DNA from: Kosakonia sacchari
GTDB lineage: Bacteria > Pseudomonadota > Gammaproteobacteria > Enterobacterales > Enterobacteriaceae
Length of the DNA: 64,000 nt
Assembly: GCA_900109485.1 (NCBI GenBank)
Contig: FOAY01000002.1
Coordinates: 20,392 to 84,391 of the forward strand
Reading direction: 5' to 3'
In this document: positions 1 to 13,549 of the stretch, one piece after another
How the letters are laid out: each line of letters starts with the position of its first letter
How positions within the stretch are numbered: position 1 is the stretch's first letter
Notes under the pieces: model-generated
The model's database searches: none
What the model saw: only the letters and a program-made list of their open reading frames with translations
What the model was told of the DNA's origin: nothing
Translations under genes and position numbers: made by a program

Positions 1-3
1 TAT

Positions 4-79
<76 letters not shown>

Positions 80-98
80 AATCTTCATCTATAAAAAA

Positions 99-107
99 TT
101 ATCCACA
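99..107 (+). promoter_or_regulatory. DnaA box (perfect TTATCCACA)
   Basis: Exact match to the high-affinity DnaA consensus, on the proximal side of the IHF-like site. Confidence 0.8.
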
Positions 108-111
108 GCGG

Positions 112-137
112 GATCCCTCGTTGGGGGCGTTTTTTTA
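112..137 (+). terminator. Possible weak terminator of the tRNA-Gly transcript
   Basis: A short CCC/GGG stem with a TCGTT loop is followed by GGCG and a run of seven T. The stem is very short, so this is a tentative call. The T-run may instead be the A/T tract flanking the IHF-like site. Confidence 0.3.
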
Positions 138-143
138 TTGTCC

Positions 144-156
144 TGTCAAACTATTA
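144..156 (+). promoter_or_regulatory. IHF-like binding site
   Basis: TGTCAA-ACTA-TTA matches WATCAA-N4-TTR except for G at the second position, and an A/T-rich tract lies just upstream. It sits between the two perfect DnaA boxes, as in the E. coli datA core. Confidence 0.55.
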
Positions 157-165
157 TGAACAGAG

Positions 166-174
166 TTATCCACA
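166..174 (+). promoter_or_regulatory. DnaA box (perfect TTATCCACA)
   Basis: Second exact consensus box, 67 bp after the first and in the same orientation. Confidence 0.8.
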
Positions 175-326
175 GGCATAACTTTCATTCGCAACATTAT
201 CATTGCTTCGCCAGGTGAATAGTCTCTTTTCAACCGCCTGAAAAATAAAAACAAAATAATATTTCAAACTGTTAATGCGATCGCTTGACGATTTTGTGAA
301 CGTTGAATCGTAATGTGTTTTTTATT

Positions 327-335
327 TTATTCACA
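327..335 (+). promoter_or_regulatory. DnaA box (TTATTCACA)
   Basis: Matches the relaxed consensus TTWTNCACA. A weaker reverse-strand box (CCATCCACA when read on the minus strand, 339-347) is next to it. Confidence 0.55.
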
Positions 336-348
336 AGCTGTGGATGGT

Positions 349-1488
349 TCAGGCATCGCGCGGCAGCCCTTTTTCAACCACCCGTACCAGTCGCTGCTTT
401 TGCGGGGGTTGTACTTCCACTACGCAGGCATTTCGTTTCGCAATTTGCTGCGCAATCGCCCATTCTATGTGTTCGTCGAGAAGTGGGTGCTCACCCAGCC
501 GCTGTCGGAGAGCCTGGATAATGGCCTCGTCCCACGGCGCATTGCCCAGCGCAACGGCAATATTGCGTAGCCAGCGTAAATGACCAATACGGCGAATCGC
601 CGAACCTTCCGTGACTTTCAAAAAGTGCGCTTCATTCCAGGCGAACAACTCAATCAGTGCGGGCGCATGCAGCGCTTTGCGCGGGCTGAAATCCTCTTCA
701 CTGGTCAGTTGTGAGTAGCGATTCCAGGGGCAAATCAGCTGGCAGTCGTCACAGCCGTAAATGCGGTTACCAATCAGCGGGCGAAACGCTTCCGGGATGG
801 CACCTTCCAGCTCAATCGTCAGATAAGAGATGCAGCGGCGGGCATCGACGGTATAAGGCTCGACAATAGCGCCGGTCGGGCAAATCGTCATGCAGGCCAC
901 GCAGCGCCCACAACCTTCTTCGACTGGCGAATCAACGGGTAACGGGAGATCAATCAGCAGTTCGCCAAGGAAAAAGAACGAGCCTGCATCGCGGCTGAGG
1001 ATAAGTGAGTGCTTACCTGTCCAGCCCAGCCCGGCTTTTTCCGCCAGCGGACGCTCAAGAATGGGCGCAGAATCAACAAAAGGTCTAAAATTCAGCGAAG
1101 CACAATGCTGCTGGATAAGTTCTCCGAGCTTTTTGAGCCGGTTGCGCAGCAGCTTATGATAATCGCGACCCAGCGCATAACGGCTGACATAGCCCAGCGT
1201 TGGGTTTTTCAGCGTGCTGGCGAAAGCAGCCTGTGCAGGAAGGTAATTCATGCGCACACTAATGACGCGCAGCGTGCCGGGGAGAAGCTCGTGGGGGCGG
1301 GCGCGCATCATGCCGTGGCGCGCCATCCACTCCATTTCGCCGTGATATTGTTTGTCCAGCCACGCCTGCAGCTTCGGCTCGCTGGCGCTGAGATCGGTAT
1401 CCGTAATACCGACCTGCTGAAAACCCAGTTCAGAGCCCCACTGTTTGATTTGTTGCGCTAAGTCATTGAGATTGAGGGGCTGTGACAT
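349..1488 (-). CDS. queG: Epoxyqueuosine reductase QueG
   Basis: Catalyses the last step of queuosine synthesis in tRNA, reducing epoxyqueuosine to queuosine with a cobalamin cofactor and two [4Fe-4S] clusters; cytoplasmic. The 379-residue product has the E. coli length. Cluster motifs are visible: CGRCVACMTIC (Cys193, 196, 199, 203) and CDDCQLIC (Cys246, 249, 253). The segment FRPFVDSAPILERP around residue 139 carries the conserved catalytic Asp. The start was set at the ATG that gives MSQPLNLNDL, matching E. coli; the open frame extends 19 codons further without support. It is divergent from nnr with only 14 bp between the two starts, so the promoters must overlap the neighbouring coding sequences. 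Confidence 0.97.
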   Translation of the reverse strand: MSQPLNLNDLAQQIKQWGSELGFQQVGITDTDLSASEPKLQAWLDKQYHGEMEWMARHGMMRARPHELLPGTLRVISVRMNYLPAQAAFASTLKNPTLGYVSRYALGRDYHKLLRNRLKKLGELIQQHCASLNFRPFVDSAPILERPLAEKAGLGWTGKHSLILSRDAGSFFFLGELLIDLPLPVDSPVEEGCGRCVACMTICPTGAIVEPYTVDARRCISYLTIELEGAIPEAFRPLIGNRIYGCDDCQLICPWNRYSQLTSEEDFSPRKALHAPALIELFAWNEAHFLKVTEGSAIRRIGHLRWLRNIAVALGNAPWDEAIIQALRQRLGEHPLLDEHIEWAIAQQIAKRNACVVEVQPPQKQRLVRVVEKGLPRDA

Positions 1489-1502
1489 GACGGACCATAG
1501 AA

Positions 1503-3468
<1,966 letters not shown>

Positions 3469-3484
3469 CAGGAAGGGTGACGGG

Positions 3485-4807
3485 ATGATCTCTCGCGTGA
3501 AAGGTTGGTTGGCGGCAGTTCTTTTGCTGGCGTGCGCTCACGCTGGCGCAGCAAGTTTAGCCGATATTCAGGTGTCCAATGGCGACAGCCAGGCGCGTAT
3601 CACCTTTAGCTTTATGGGCGATCCTGAGTATGCGTTTTCGCAGCAGGGTAAGCGCAGCGTGGCGCTGGATATCAAACAGACCGGCGTTATTCAGGGATTG
3701 CCGTTGCAGTTCAGCGGCAACAATCTGGTGAAAAGTATTCGCGCAGGTACGGCAAAAGATAACCAGTCGATCCGCCTGGTAGTGGATCTGACGCAGAACG
3801 GCAAAACCCGTGCGGTGAAACAGCAAAACGGCGCGGGTTACAAGGTGGTATTTACCATCGATGCTGATGTCCCGCCGCCGCCGCCGGTGGTGGCGAAGCG
3901 CGTCGAGACGCCTGTTGTTACGCCGCGCCAGACACAGCCTGGACGCAATCCGTTTAAATCAGACAATGACCGTATTACCAGCGTTACCAGCAGCAACACC
4001 GTGACACGTCCGGCGGTGCAATCGCACACGGTATCCGGCGACAAAGTGGTGATTGCGATTGACGCCGGGCACGGCGGCCAGGATCCTGGCGCAATTGGTT
4101 CCGGCGGCACGGAGGAGAAAAACGTCACCATCTCCATTGCCCGTAAATTGCGTTCGCTGCTGAATGACGATCCCATGTTCAAGCCGGTGATGACCCGCGA
4201 CGGCGACTATTTTATCTCCGTAATGGGGCGTTCCGATGTGGCGCGTAAGCAGAACGCCAACTTTCTTGTCTCGATCCACGCCGATGCTGCGCCAAACCGT
4301 GACGCTACCGGTGCGTCGGTCTGGGTGCTGTCGAACCGTCGTGCCAACAGCGAGATGGCGGGCTGGCTCGAGCAGCATGAGAAACAATCCGAGTTGCTGG
4401 GCGGCGCGGGCGACATGCTGGCGAACAGCCAGTCTGACCCCTACCTCAGCCAGGCGGTGCTCGATTTACAGTTCGGCCATTCTCAGCGCGTAGGTTATGA
4501 TGTCGCCACAGACATACTGGGCCAGCTCCAGCGCGTGGGGGCATTACATAAACGCCGCCCGGAACATGCCAGCCTTGGCGTGCTGCGTTCGCCGGATATT
4601 CCGTCGGTACTGGTCGAAACGGGTTTTATCAGCAACAGCGGTGAAGAGCGCTTGCTGGCCAGCGATGCGTATCAGCAGCAAATCGCCGAAGCGATTTACG
4701 GTGGCCTGCGTAACTATTTCCTCGCTCATCCATTGCAATCCGCGCCGCAGGGCGGAGGTGGGCAAACAGCCAGCGCCGCAGCGCCTGCAAGCGGTCTGCT
4801 TAACTAA
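3485..4807 (+). CDS. amiB: N-acetylmuramoyl-L-alanine amidase AmiB
   Basis: A periplasmic zinc amidase that splits septal peptidoglycan between MurNAc and the stem peptide during cell separation, activated by EnvC. The 440-residue product has a signal peptide (about 1-23, ending near AGAA), an AMIN domain (about 24-125) for septal targeting, a Pro-rich linker (PPPPPVV) and an Amidase_3 domain (about 185-410). Zinc-ligand motifs are visible: IDAGHGG, the Glu in the GGTEEKN segment, VSIHAD and the catalytic LVETGFISN. The start is the ATG after GGGTGACGGG; the frame is open 27 codons upstream inside tsaE but that lacks a signal sequence. Confidence 0.97.
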   Translation: MISRVKGWLAAVLLLACAHAGAASLADIQVSNGDSQARITFSFMGDPEYAFSQQGKRSVALDIKQTGVIQGLPLQFSGNNLVKSIRAGTAKDNQSIRLVVDLTQNGKTRAVKQQNGAGYKVVFTIDADVPPPPPVVAKRVETPVVTPRQTQPGRNPFKSDNDRITSVTSSNTVTRPAVQSHTVSGDKVVIAIDAGHGGQDPGAIGSGGTEEKNVTISIARKLRSLLNDDPMFKPVMTRDGDYFISVMGRSDVARKQNANFLVSIHADAAPNRDATGASVWVLSNRRANSEMAGWLEQHEKQSELLGGAGDMLANSQSDPYLSQAVLDLQFGHSQRVGYDVATDILGQLQRVGALHKRRPEHASLGVLRSPDIPSVLVETGFISNSGEERLLASDAYQQQIAEAIYGGLRNYFLAHPLQSAPQGGGGQTASAAAPASGLLN

Positions 4808-4818
4808 GGATATTTTTC

Positions 4819-6678
4819 ATGCCGATACAGGTTCTACCGCCGCAGCTTGCGAACCAGATCGCCGCTGGCGAAGTGGTTGAACGCCCTGCGTCGGTGGTGA
4901 AAGAGTTGGTGGAAAACAGCCTTGATGCCGGAGCGACGCGTATCGATATCGACATCGAACGCGGCGGTGCGAAGCTTATTCGCATCCGCGATAATGGCAG
5001 CGGCATCAAGAAAGACGAGCTGGCGCTTGCGCTGGCTCGCCATGCCACCAGTAAAATTGCCTCGCTTGACGATCTGGAAGCGATTATCAGCCTCGGTTTT
5101 CGTGGCGAAGCGCTGGCCAGTATCAGTTCAGTCTCCCGTTTAACGCTCACCTCCCGTACCGCCGATCAGCAAGAAGCGTGGCAAGCCTACGCGGAAGGCC
5201 GCGATATGGACGTAACGGTAAAACCTGCTGCGCACCCTGTCGGCACCACGCTGGAAGTGCTGGATCTGTTCTACAACACGCCGGCGCGGCGTAAGTTTAT
5301 GCGTACGGAAAAAACCGAGTTTGGTCATATCGATGAGGTGATCCGTCGCATTGCACTGGCGCGTTTTGACGTCACTATCAATCTGAATCACAACGGTAAA
5401 ATGGTGCGCCAGTACCGTGCTGTTGCCGAAGGAGCACCAAAAGAGCGTCGGCTTGGCGCGATATGCGGCACGGCGTTTCTGGAACAGGCGCTGGAGATTG
5501 CGTGGCAGCACGGCGATTTATCTCTGCATGGCTGGGTGGCCGATCCTAAAAGCACCAGCAGCGCGTTTGCTGAGATCCAGTATTGCTACGTGAATGGTCG
5601 CATGATGCGCGACCGGTTAATTAATCACGCCATTCGACAGGCATGTGAAGATAAGCTGGGTGCCGATCAGCAGCCTGCTTTTGTGCTTTATCTGAAAATT
5701 GACCCGCACCAGGTGGATGTGAATGTGCATCCGGCAAAACATGAAGTACGCTTCCATCAATCGCGTCTGGTGCATGATTTTATCTATCAGGGCGTATTGA
5801 GCGTGCTGCAACAGCAGCTCGAAACGCCGCTTCAACTGGAAGAAGAGCCTGCTCCGCGCGCGTTGCCGGAGAACCGTGTCGCAGCCGGGCGTAACCAGTT
5901 TGCTGCGCCGCCCGTTGCCCGGGAACCCGAAGCACCGCGTTATTCATCACCTGCTTCCGGCGCATCACGCGGGGGCAACGGTGCTACGGGGCAACCGTGG
6001 CCGAATGCGCAGCCGGGGTATCAGAAACAGCAGGGGGCGCTCTATCGCCAGTTGCTGGAAACGCCCGCAGCTGAACGTAAAACCGAAAGCGTCACTTCTG
6101 TTGCTCCTGCACTGGAAGGGCATTGCCACAGTTTTGGTCGCGTGCTGACTCTGATCGCGCCGCATTTTGCCTTGCTTGAGCGTGATGGCAACCTTGCGCT
6201 GTTGGCGCTGCCGGTGGCTGAACGTTGGCTGCGACTGGCGCAGCTCTCCCCGGACAATGCGCCGGTATGCGGCCAGCCGCTGCTGATCCCGGTTCGTTTA
6301 AAAATCTCCACTGAGGAGAGTACGGCGCTGAAGCGTGCGCAGCCGGTGCTGGCAGGAATGGGGATTGAATTGCTGCTGGATGGCCAGCATGTGACCATTC
6401 GTGCAGTGCCTTTACCCTTGCGCCAACAAAATTTACAAATCTTGATTCCTGCTCTGATAGGCTACCTGGCGCAGCAGACAAGCATTGATGCGGTGAATAT
6501 AGCCCAGTGGCTGGCTCGTCATCTGGCGAGCGATCATCCGCAATGGAGTGTGGCGCAGGCGATTACCCTGCTGGCCGACGTCGAACGGCTTTGTCCGCAT
6601 CTGGTGAAGACTCCGCCAGATGGTTTATTACAACCTGTAGAGCTACAAACGGCGATGAACGCCCTGAAACATGAGTGA
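4819..6678 (+). CDS. mutL: DNA mismatch repair protein MutL
   Basis: Couples mismatch recognition by MutS to the MutH nick and UvrD unwinding. 619 residues (E. coli 615). The N-terminal GHKL ATPase (about 1-330) shows Glu29 and Asn33 in [11 protein letters not shown], the DNGSGI box at 58-63 and the GFRGEAL lid motif. A Pro/Ala/Gly-rich linker (about 340-430) leads to the C-terminal dimerisation domain. The DQHAxxER endonuclease motif of other MutL families is absent, as expected where MutH makes the nick. It starts after an AAGGAT ribosome-binding site and overlaps miaA by 8 bp. Confidence 0.98.
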   Translation: MPIQVLPPQLANQIAAGEVVERPASVVKELVENSLDAGATRIDIDIERGGAKLIRIRDNGSGIKKDELALALARHATSKIASLDDLEAIISLGFRGEALASISSVSRLTLTSRTADQQEAWQAYAEGRDMDVTVKPAAHPVGTTLEVLDLFYNTPARRKFMRTEKTEFGHIDEVIRRIALARFDVTINLNHNGKMVRQYRAVAEGAPKERRLGAICGTAFLEQALEIAWQHGDLSLHGWVADPKSTSSAFAEIQYCYVNGRMMRDRLINHAIRQACEDKLGADQQPAFVLYLKIDPHQVDVNVHPAKHEVRFHQSRLVHDFIYQGVLSVLQQQLETPLQLEEEPAPRALPENRVAAGRNQFAAPPVAREPEAPRYSSPASGASRGGNGATGQPWPNAQPGYQKQQGALYRQLLETPAAERKTESVTSVAPALEGHCHSFGRVLTLIAPHFALLERDGNLALLALPVAERWLRLAQLSPDNAPVCGQPLLIPVRLKISTEESTALKRAQPVLAGMGIELLLDGQHVTIRAVPLPLRQQNLQILIPALIGYLAQQTSIDAVNIAQWLARHLASDHPQWSVAQAITLLADVERLCPHLVKTPPDGLLQPVELQTAMNALKHE

Positions 6679-7621
6679 AGCGAGTAAGGCTAGCCTGCCG
6701 AAGGCAATTTTTTTGATGGGGCCGACGGCCTCCGGCAAGACTGCGTTAGCCATTGAGTTACGTAAAGTTTTGCCAGTAGAGTTGATAAGCGTTGATTCTG
6801 CCCTTATTTATCAGGGCATGGATATCGGCACCGCCAAGCCGAGCGCGGAAGAGTTACGTGCCGCACCGCACCGGTTGCTGGATATTCTCGATCCCGCGCA
6901 GGCTTATTCCGCCGCCGATTTTCGCCGCGATGCACTGGCGGCGATGCAGGAGATCACCGAAGCAGGGCGCATTCCTCTGCTGGTGGGCGGTACAATGCTC
7001 TACTTTAAAGCGCTGCTGGAAGGGTTATCGCCCCTGCCATCAGCAGATGCAAAAGTCAGAGCGGAAATAGAAAAACAGGCGGCAGAGCGTGGATGGGAAG
7101 CGTTGCATCAGCAGTTACGGGAGATTGACCCCGTTGCGGCAGCGCGGATTCATCCAAATGATCCGCAAAGGCTTTCCCGGGCACTGGAAGTTTTTTTCAT
7201 TTCGGGTAAAACTTTAACGGATCTGACGCAAACGTCAGGAGACGCTCTGCCTTACCAGGTGCATCAGTTCGCCATCGCCCCGGCGAGCCGTGAACTGCTC
7301 CATCAACGGATCGAGCAGCGTTTTCATCAGATGTTAGCTTCAGGTTTTGAAGCAGAAGTGCGGGCGCTTTTTGCTCGCGGAGATTTGCATACGGATATGC
7401 CTTCCATTCGTTGTGTGGGATACCGCCAGATGTGGTCGTATCTTGAAGGTGAAATCACATACGATGAAATGGTTTATCGAGGTATTTGCGCCACGAGGCA
7501 GTTAGCCAAGCGGCAGATAACCTGGTTGCGGGGCTGGGATGGCGTTCACTGGTTAGAGAGTGAAAAGCCAGAAAAGTCTTACCGTGACGTGTTACAGGTT
7601 GTTAGTGCTATCGCAGGGTGA
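6671..7621 (+). CDS. miaA: tRNA dimethylallyltransferase MiaA
   Basis: Transfers the dimethylallyl group from DMAPP to A37 of tRNAs that read UNN codons, the first step to ms2i6A. The 316-residue product has the E. coli length. The P-loop GPTASGKT lies at about 17-24. [16 protein letters not shown] is the conserved substrate-binding segment, and RCVGYRQMW is the C-terminal signature. The ATG lies inside the mutL stop region (ATGAGTGA), implying coupling. In E. coli, promoters for hfq lie inside miaA; I did not identify them here. Confidence 0.98.
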   Translation: MSEASKASLPKAIFLMGPTASGKTALAIELRKVLPVELISVDSALIYQGMDIGTAKPSAEELRAAPHRLLDILDPAQAYSAADFRRDALAAMQEITEAGRIPLLVGGTMLYFKALLEGLSPLPSADAKVRAEIEKQAAERGWEALHQQLREIDPVAAARIHPNDPQRLSRALEVFFISGKTLTDLTQTSGDALPYQVHQFAIAPASRELLHQRIEQRFHQMLASGFEAEVRALFARGDLHTDMPSIRCVGYRQMWSYLEGEITYDEMVYRGICATRQLAKRQITWLRGWDGVHWLESEKPEKSYRDVLQVVSAIAG

Positions 7622-7705
7622 ATGTGTACAATTAAGTCGTATCGTGCGCGAATTTTTACGCAGTTTTCAGAACCTTCGGGTTCTAAGTACAAAACAAGCA
7701 TATAA

Positions 7706-8023
<318 letters not shown>

Positions 8024-8098
8024 GGTTGACGGCTGATTTTCCAGATCGGGGAGCCAGTTAAGCTGTGTTCCCCGCTGGTATTTTATGAGGGTTTACGC

Positions 8099-9379
8099 TT
8101 GTTTGACCGTTATGACGCCGGTGAGCAGGCGGTACTGGTACACATCTATTTTTCGCAAGACAAAGATATGGAAGATCTCCAGGAGTTTGAATCTCTGGTT
8201 TCTTCCGCCGGTGTCGAAGCAATGCAGGTGATTACCGGTAGCCGTAAAGCACCGCACCCCAAGTACTTTGTTGGTGAAGGTAAAGCAGTAGAAATTGCGG
8301 ATGCCGTAAAAGCAGCGGGCGCTTCCGTCGTGCTCTTTGATCATGCGCTAACCCCCGCCCAGGAACGAAACCTGGAGAGACTGTGCGAATGTCGGGTTAT
8401 CGATCGCACCGGTCTGATTTTAGATATTTTTGCCCAACGTGCGCGCACGCACGAGGGGAAATTGCAGGTTGAGCTGGCGCAGTTGCGCCATCTGGCGACG
8501 CGTCTGGTGCGTGGCTGGACCCACCTTGAACGACAAAAAGGCGGGATTGGTTTGCGCGGTCCGGGTGAAACCCAACTCGAAACCGACCGTCGTTTGCTGC
8601 GTAATCGAATTACCCAGATCCTCTCGCGTCTTGAAAAAGTTGAGAAGCAGCGCGAGCAGGGACGTCGCTCCCGCATGAAAGCCGATATTCCAACGGTTTC
8701 GCTGGTGGGCTATACCAACGCCGGTAAATCCACGTTGTTTAACCAGATTACCGAAGCGCAAGTCTACGCGGCGGATCAGCTATTTGCGACGCTGGATCCC
8801 ACGCTTCGTCGTATTGACGTAGCGGATGTCGGCGAAACCGTGCTGGCCGATACGGTCGGGTTTATTCGCCATCTGCCGCACGATCTGGTGGCCGCATTTA
8901 AAGCGACCTTGCAGGAGACGCGTCAGGCGACGCTGCTGCTGCATGTTATTGACGCCGCCGATGTGCGCGTGCAAGAGAACATTGATGCAGTGAATACGGT
9001 GCTTGAAGAGATTGAAGCGCACGAGATCCCAACGCTGCTGGTGATGAATAAGATCGATATGCTGGAAGATTTTGAGCCGCGTATCGACCGGGATGAAGAG
9101 AATAAACCAATTCGCGTCTGGCTCTCTGCGCAGACGGGCGTTGGCGTACCACTGTTATTCCAGGCTTTAACAGAGCGTCTTTCCGGTGAAGTCGCGCAGC
9201 ACACGTTGCGTTTACCACCGCAGGCAGGGCGTCTGAGAAGTCGGTTTTACCAGCTTCAGGCAATAGAAAAAGAGTGGATGGAAGACGATGGCAGCGTAGG
9301 TATGCAGGTGCGTATGCCGATTGTCGACTGGCGTCGACTCTGTAAACAAGAACCGGCACTCGAAGAATACGTCGTTTGA
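8099..9379 (+). CDS. hflX: Ribosome-splitting GTPase HflX
   Basis: A GTPase that binds the 50S E site and splits stalled 70S ribosomes during heat stress. The 426 residues align with E. coli HflX over the full length. The N-terminal HflX domain carries [10 protein letters not shown], and the RGPGETQLE segment is at about 153-161. The G1 loop GYTNAGKST is at 204-212, G3 DTVGF at 251-255, and G4 NKID near residue 317. The start codon is TTG, preceded by GAGGGT; this unusual start is shared with E. coli, and no in-frame ATG upstream fits. It lies 75 bp after hfq. Confidence 0.96.
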   Translation: MFDRYDAGEQAVLVHIYFSQDKDMEDLQEFESLVSSAGVEAMQVITGSRKAPHPKYFVGEGKAVEIADAVKAAGASVVLFDHALTPAQERNLERLCECRVIDRTGLILDIFAQRARTHEGKLQVELAQLRHLATRLVRGWTHLERQKGGIGLRGPGETQLETDRRLLRNRITQILSRLEKVEKQREQGRRSRMKADIPTVSLVGYTNAGKSTLFNQITEAQVYAADQLFATLDPTLRRIDVADVGETVLADTVGFIRHLPHDLVAAFKATLQETRQATLLLHVIDAADVRVQENIDAVNTVLEEIEAHEIPTLLVMNKIDMLEDFEPRIDRDEENKPIRVWLSAQTGVGVPLLFQALTERLSGEVAQHTLRLPPQAGRLRSRFYQLQAIEKEWMEDDGSVGMQVRMPIVDWRRLCKQEPALEEYVV

Positions 9380-9463
9380 CCGGCAGCCTGAAGATTTTTC
9401 CCCTTTGGGGGTGCCCGCGAGGCCGGGCATACACCGCACGATATATACATATGGAGCACATAC

Positions 9464-10720
9464 ATGGCGTGGAATCAGCCCGGTAACAACGGACAGGACC
9501 GCGACCCGTGGGGAAGCAGCAAACCAGGCGGCAACTCTGAGGGAAATGGAAACAAAGGCGGTCGCGATCAGGGGCCACCTGATCTGGATGATATTTTCCG
9601 CAAACTGAGTAAAAAGCTCGGTGGCCTGGGCGGTGGTAAGAGTACCGGCGGCGCGCCCGGTTCCTCTGGCCCTCGCGGTCAGGCGGGCGGACGCATTGTC
9701 GGCATCGTTGCCGCAGCGGCCGTGATTATCTGGGCTGCGACCGGGTTCTATACCATTAAAGAAGCAGAACGCGGCGTCGTTACGCGCTTCGGCAAGTTCA
9801 GCCATTTGGTTGAGCCAGGTCTGAACTGGAAGCCGACCTTTATCGATAGCGTGACGGCGGTAAACGTCGAATCGGTTCGTGAACTGGCGGCTTCCGGCGT
9901 GATGCTCACTTCTGATGAAAACGTCGTGCGCGTTGAGATGAACGTGCAGTACCGCGTGACCGATCCTGAGCGTTACCTGTTCAGCGTTACCAGCGCCGAC
10001 GACAGTCTGCGCCAGGCAACCGACAGCGCCCTGCGCGGTGTGATCGGCAAATATTCCATGGATCGTATTCTGACCGAAGGGCGTACCGTTATTCGTAGCG
10101 ATACCCAGCGTGAGCTGGAAGAGACCATTCGTCCGTACAACATGGGGATTACCCTGCTCGACGTCAACTTCCAGGCTGCGCGTCCGCCGGAAGAGGTGAA
10201 GGCCGCGTTTGACGACGCGATTGCAGCACGTGAAAACGAGCAGCAGTACATCCGTGAAGCGGAAGCCTACAGCAACGAAGTACAGCCGCGCGCAAACGGC
10301 CAGGCGCAGCGTATTCTCGAAGAGGCGCGTGCTTATAAGACGCAGACCGTCCTGGAAGCGCAGGGTGAAGTGGCGCGTTTCGCGAAGATCCTGCCGGAAT
10401 ATAAAGCCGCGCCGGAAATTACTCGCGAGCGTCTGTATATCGAAACCATGGAAAAAGTGCTGAGCCATACCCGCAAGGTGCTGGTTAACGATAAAGGCGG
10501 CAACCTGATGGTGCTGCCGCTGGATCAGATGCTGAAAGGCGGCGCGAGCGCGCCTGCGGCAAAGAGTGATAGCAGTGGCGCAAACAACCTGCTGCGCCTG
10601 CCGCCTGCGTCAAACTCTGGCAGCAGTGCAAACAGCGCCCCGGCACCATCTGCCGGAGACATCATGGACCAACGCCGCGTAAACGCGCAGCGTAACGACT
10701 ACCAGCGTCAGGGGGAATAA
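9464..10720 (+). CDS. hflK: HflK subunit of the HflKC complex (FtsH regulator)
   Basis: An inner-membrane SPFH/stomatin-family protein that forms a large periplasmic cage with HflC and restrains the FtsH protease. 418 residues. A Gly/Asn-rich cytoplasmic N-terminus (1-75) precedes one membrane span (about 78-95). The SPFH domain (about 97-270), a long charged helix, and a Ser/Ala/Pro-rich C-terminal tail follow. The ATG lies after a GGAGC ribosome-binding site, 84 bp after hflX, and hflC begins 2 bp after its stop. It aligns with E. coli HflK throughout. Confidence 0.97.
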   Translation: MAWNQPGNNGQDRDPWGSSKPGGNSEGNGNKGGRDQGPPDLDDIFRKLSKKLGGLGGGKSTGGAPGSSGPRGQAGGRIVGIVAAAAVIIWAATGFYTIKEAERGVVTRFGKFSHLVEPGLNWKPTFIDSVTAVNVESVRELAASGVMLTSDENVVRVEMNVQYRVTDPERYLFSVTSADDSLRQATDSALRGVIGKYSMDRILTEGRTVIRSDTQRELEETIRPYNMGITLLDVNFQAARPPEEVKAAFDDAIAARENEQQYIREAEAYSNEVQPRANGQAQRILEEARAYKTQTVLEAQGEVARFAKILPEYKAAPEITRERLYIETMEKVLSHTRKVLVNDKGGNLMVLPLDQMLKGGASAPAAKSDSSGANNLLRLPPASNSGSSANSAPAPSAGDIMDQRRVNAQRNDYQRQGE

Positions 10721-10722
10721 CG

Positions 10723-11727
10723 ATGCGTAAGTCAGTTATCGCGATCATCATCATCGTGCTGGTAGTGCTCTACACCTCTATTTTTGTGGTGAAAGAAGGC
10801 GAGCGCGGAATTTCGCTGCGCTTTGGTAAGGTATTGCGCGACGACGAAAATAAACCGCTGGTTTATGAGCCGGGCTTGCACTTTAAGCTGCCGTTTATCG
10901 AATCGGTTAAACTGCTTGATGCGCGTATTCAGACCATGGATAACCAGGCAGATCGCTTTGTTACTAAAGAGAAGAAAGACCTGATTGTTGACTCTTATAT
11001 CAAGTGGCGCATCAGCGATTTCAGCCGTTATTACCTGGCGACAGGCGGCGGTGACGTCTCCCAGGCCGAGGTGCTGCTGAAACGTAAGTTTTCTGACCGT
11101 CTGCGTTCTGAAATTGGTCGTCTGGATGTGAAAGACATCGTTACCGATTCTCGTGGCCGTCTGACTCTGGAAGTGCGTGATGCGCTGAACTCCGGTTCTG
11201 CGGGGACGGAAGACGAAGTGGCGACGCCGGCAGCAGATGACGCCATTGCGAAAGCCGCAGAGCGCGTACAGGCTGAAACCAACGGTAAAGTACCGGTTAT
11301 CAACCCGAACAGTATGGCGGCGCTGGGTATCGAAGTGATCGACGTGCGTATCAAGCAGATCAACCTGCCGGCAGAAGTGTCGGATGCGATCTACAACCGT
11401 ATGCGCGCCGAGCGTGAAGCGGTAGCCCGTCGTCACCGTTCGCAGGGCCAGGAAGAAGCGGAAAAACTGCGTGCTGCCGCGGATTACGAAGTGACGAAAA
11501 CACTGGCGGAATCTGAGCGTCAGGGGCGTATCCTGCGCGGTGAAGGTGATGCTGAAGCGGCAAAACTGTTTGCCGATGCCTTTAGTCAGGACCCGGATTT
11601 CTATGCCTTTATCCGTAGCCTGCGCGCGTACGAAAATAGTTTTGATAGCAACCAGGATGTGATGGTGCTCAGCCCGGACAGCGATTTCTTCCGTTATATG
11701 AAAACGCCGACTTCCGCGACGCGCTAA
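10723..11727 (+). CDS. hflC: HflC subunit of the HflKC complex (FtsH regulator)
   Basis: Partner of HflK. The 334 residues equal the E. coli length. One N-terminal membrane anchor (about 4-22) precedes an SPFH domain facing the periplasm and the long helix (AEREAVARRHRSQGQEEAEKL) that builds the wall of the cage. It is translated right behind hflK (2-bp gap) and followed by a strong terminator-like hairpin, so it probably ends the main operon transcript. Confidence 0.97.
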   Translation: MRKSVIAIIIIVLVVLYTSIFVVKEGERGISLRFGKVLRDDENKPLVYEPGLHFKLPFIESVKLLDARIQTMDNQADRFVTKEKKDLIVDSYIKWRISDFSRYYLATGGGDVSQAEVLLKRKFSDRLRSEIGRLDVKDIVTDSRGRLTLEVRDALNSGSAGTEDEVATPAADDAIAKAAERVQAETNGKVPVINPNSMAALGIEVIDVRIKQINLPAEVSDAIYNRMRAEREAVARRHRSQGQEEAEKLRAAADYEVTKTLAESERQGRILRGEGDAEAAKLFADAFSQDPDFYAFIRSLRAYENSFDSNQDVMVLSPDSDFFRYMKTPTSATR

Positions 11728-11752
11728 GTTTGCGCCTGCGGTTTTCATGGTA

Positions 11753-11790
11753 AAAACCACCGCCAAAATCCGGCGGTGGTTTTGTTTTTT
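11753..11790 (+). terminator. Rho-independent terminator after hflC
   Basis: A perfect 9-bp stem ACCACCGCC / GGCGGTGGT with an AAAATCC loop, followed by TTTTGTTTTTT. It separates the hfl operon from yjeT. Confidence 0.85.
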
Positions 11791-11801
11791 AAGGATTAGA
11801 C

Positions 11802-11997
11802 ATGAATTCGACAATCTGGCTCGCCCTGGCGCTGGTTTTGGTCTTTGAAGGCCTTGGTCCGATGCTATCCGCGTGCCTGGCGGCGTATGATTGCCTCGCT
11901 GAGCCTGCTTCCGGACCATCTTCTGCGTCGTTTTGGCGGTGGGCTTGTGGTTGCGGGAGTAGTGATCTACTACATGTTGAGGAAAACGATTGGCTGA
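11802..11997 (+). pseudogene. yjeT: yjeT (DUF2065 membrane protein), disrupted by a 2-bp deletion
   Basis: The intact E. coli protein has 65 residues (198 bp with stop); this stretch is 196 bp. The first 22 codons encode MNSTIWLALALVLVFEGLGPML. The frame then breaks at CTATCC (11865-11870). The rest of the protein is clear in another frame (RAWRRMIASLSLLPDHLL, then RRFGGGLVVAGVVIYYM and RKTIG, stop at 11995-11997). Restoring AT to give CTATATCC would repair the gene, so dinucleotide slippage is the simplest explanation. The unshifted frame reads on to 12044 as unrelated residues. It could be a genuine loss or a sequencing error. The AAGGAT ribosome-binding site and start are intact. Confidence 0.85.
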
Positions 11998-12040
11998 GTG
12001 AAAAGTGGGCGTCTTTGGTCAATTTTGCGCGGAAAAAGTG

Positions 12041-12069
12041 CTGAATCTGAAAAAAAGCGGTGGTAGAAT
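12041..12069 (+). promoter_or_regulatory. Possible sigma-70 promoter for purA
   Basis: CTGAAT and TAGAAT are separated by 17 bp, 31 bp before the purA start. The -35 element is a poor match. Confidence 0.35.
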
Positions 12070-12077
12070 CCATTTTT

Positions 12078-12093
12078 AAGCAAACGGTGATTT
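12078..12093 (+). promoter_or_regulatory. Possible PurR operator at purA
   Basis: AAGCAAACGGTGATTT matches the PurR core GCAAACG of ACGCAAACGTTTNCNT but diverges in the right half. PurR control of purA is known in E. coli; the site here is a partial match. Confidence 0.35.
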
Positions 12094-12096
12094 TGA

Positions 12097-13398
<1,302 letters not shown>

Positions 13399-13405
13399 TG
13401 TTGTT

Positions 13406-13446
13406 CCGGGGCGCGTTTTGCGCGTCCCGTCTCCTCGCTTTTTTTA
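13406..13446 (+). terminator. Possible terminator after purA
   Basis: The hairpin GGGGCGCG / CGCGTCCC (with one mismatch) is followed by TCTCCTCGC and a run of seven T. The gap between stem and T-run makes it non-classical. Confidence 0.45.
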
Positions 13447-13549
13447 CCCTTCTGTTCAAATAAATTAGCGGCATGACTAGTGGCTGGTTTATCATCAATA
13501 GAGTCAATACCTGCGGGTATCTCATCTTTTCCCATTTACTGAGGTTGAT

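Larger units (their letters stand above)
99..348. other. datA: Candidate datA locus (DnaA-titrating / DDAH site)
   Basis: This gene-free interval between the tRNA-Gly and the 3' end of queG is where E. coli carries datA, which binds DnaA and, with IHF, stimulates hydrolysis of DnaA-bound ATP to limit re-initiation. Seen directly: two perfect TTATCCACA DnaA boxes (99-107 and 166-174) in the same orientation, an IHF-like site between them (144-156, one mismatch to WATCAANNNNTTR), and a third box TTATTCACA (327-335). Weaker reverse-strand matches are at 216-224 and 339-347. Assignment rests on box content plus synteny; function is inferred. Confidence 0.8.

Noticed and set aside
9212-10468. Long open frame (418 codons) on the minus strand opposite hflX/hflK
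   Set aside because: It mirrors the codon pattern of hflK, has no family signature, and overlaps two well supported genes completely.
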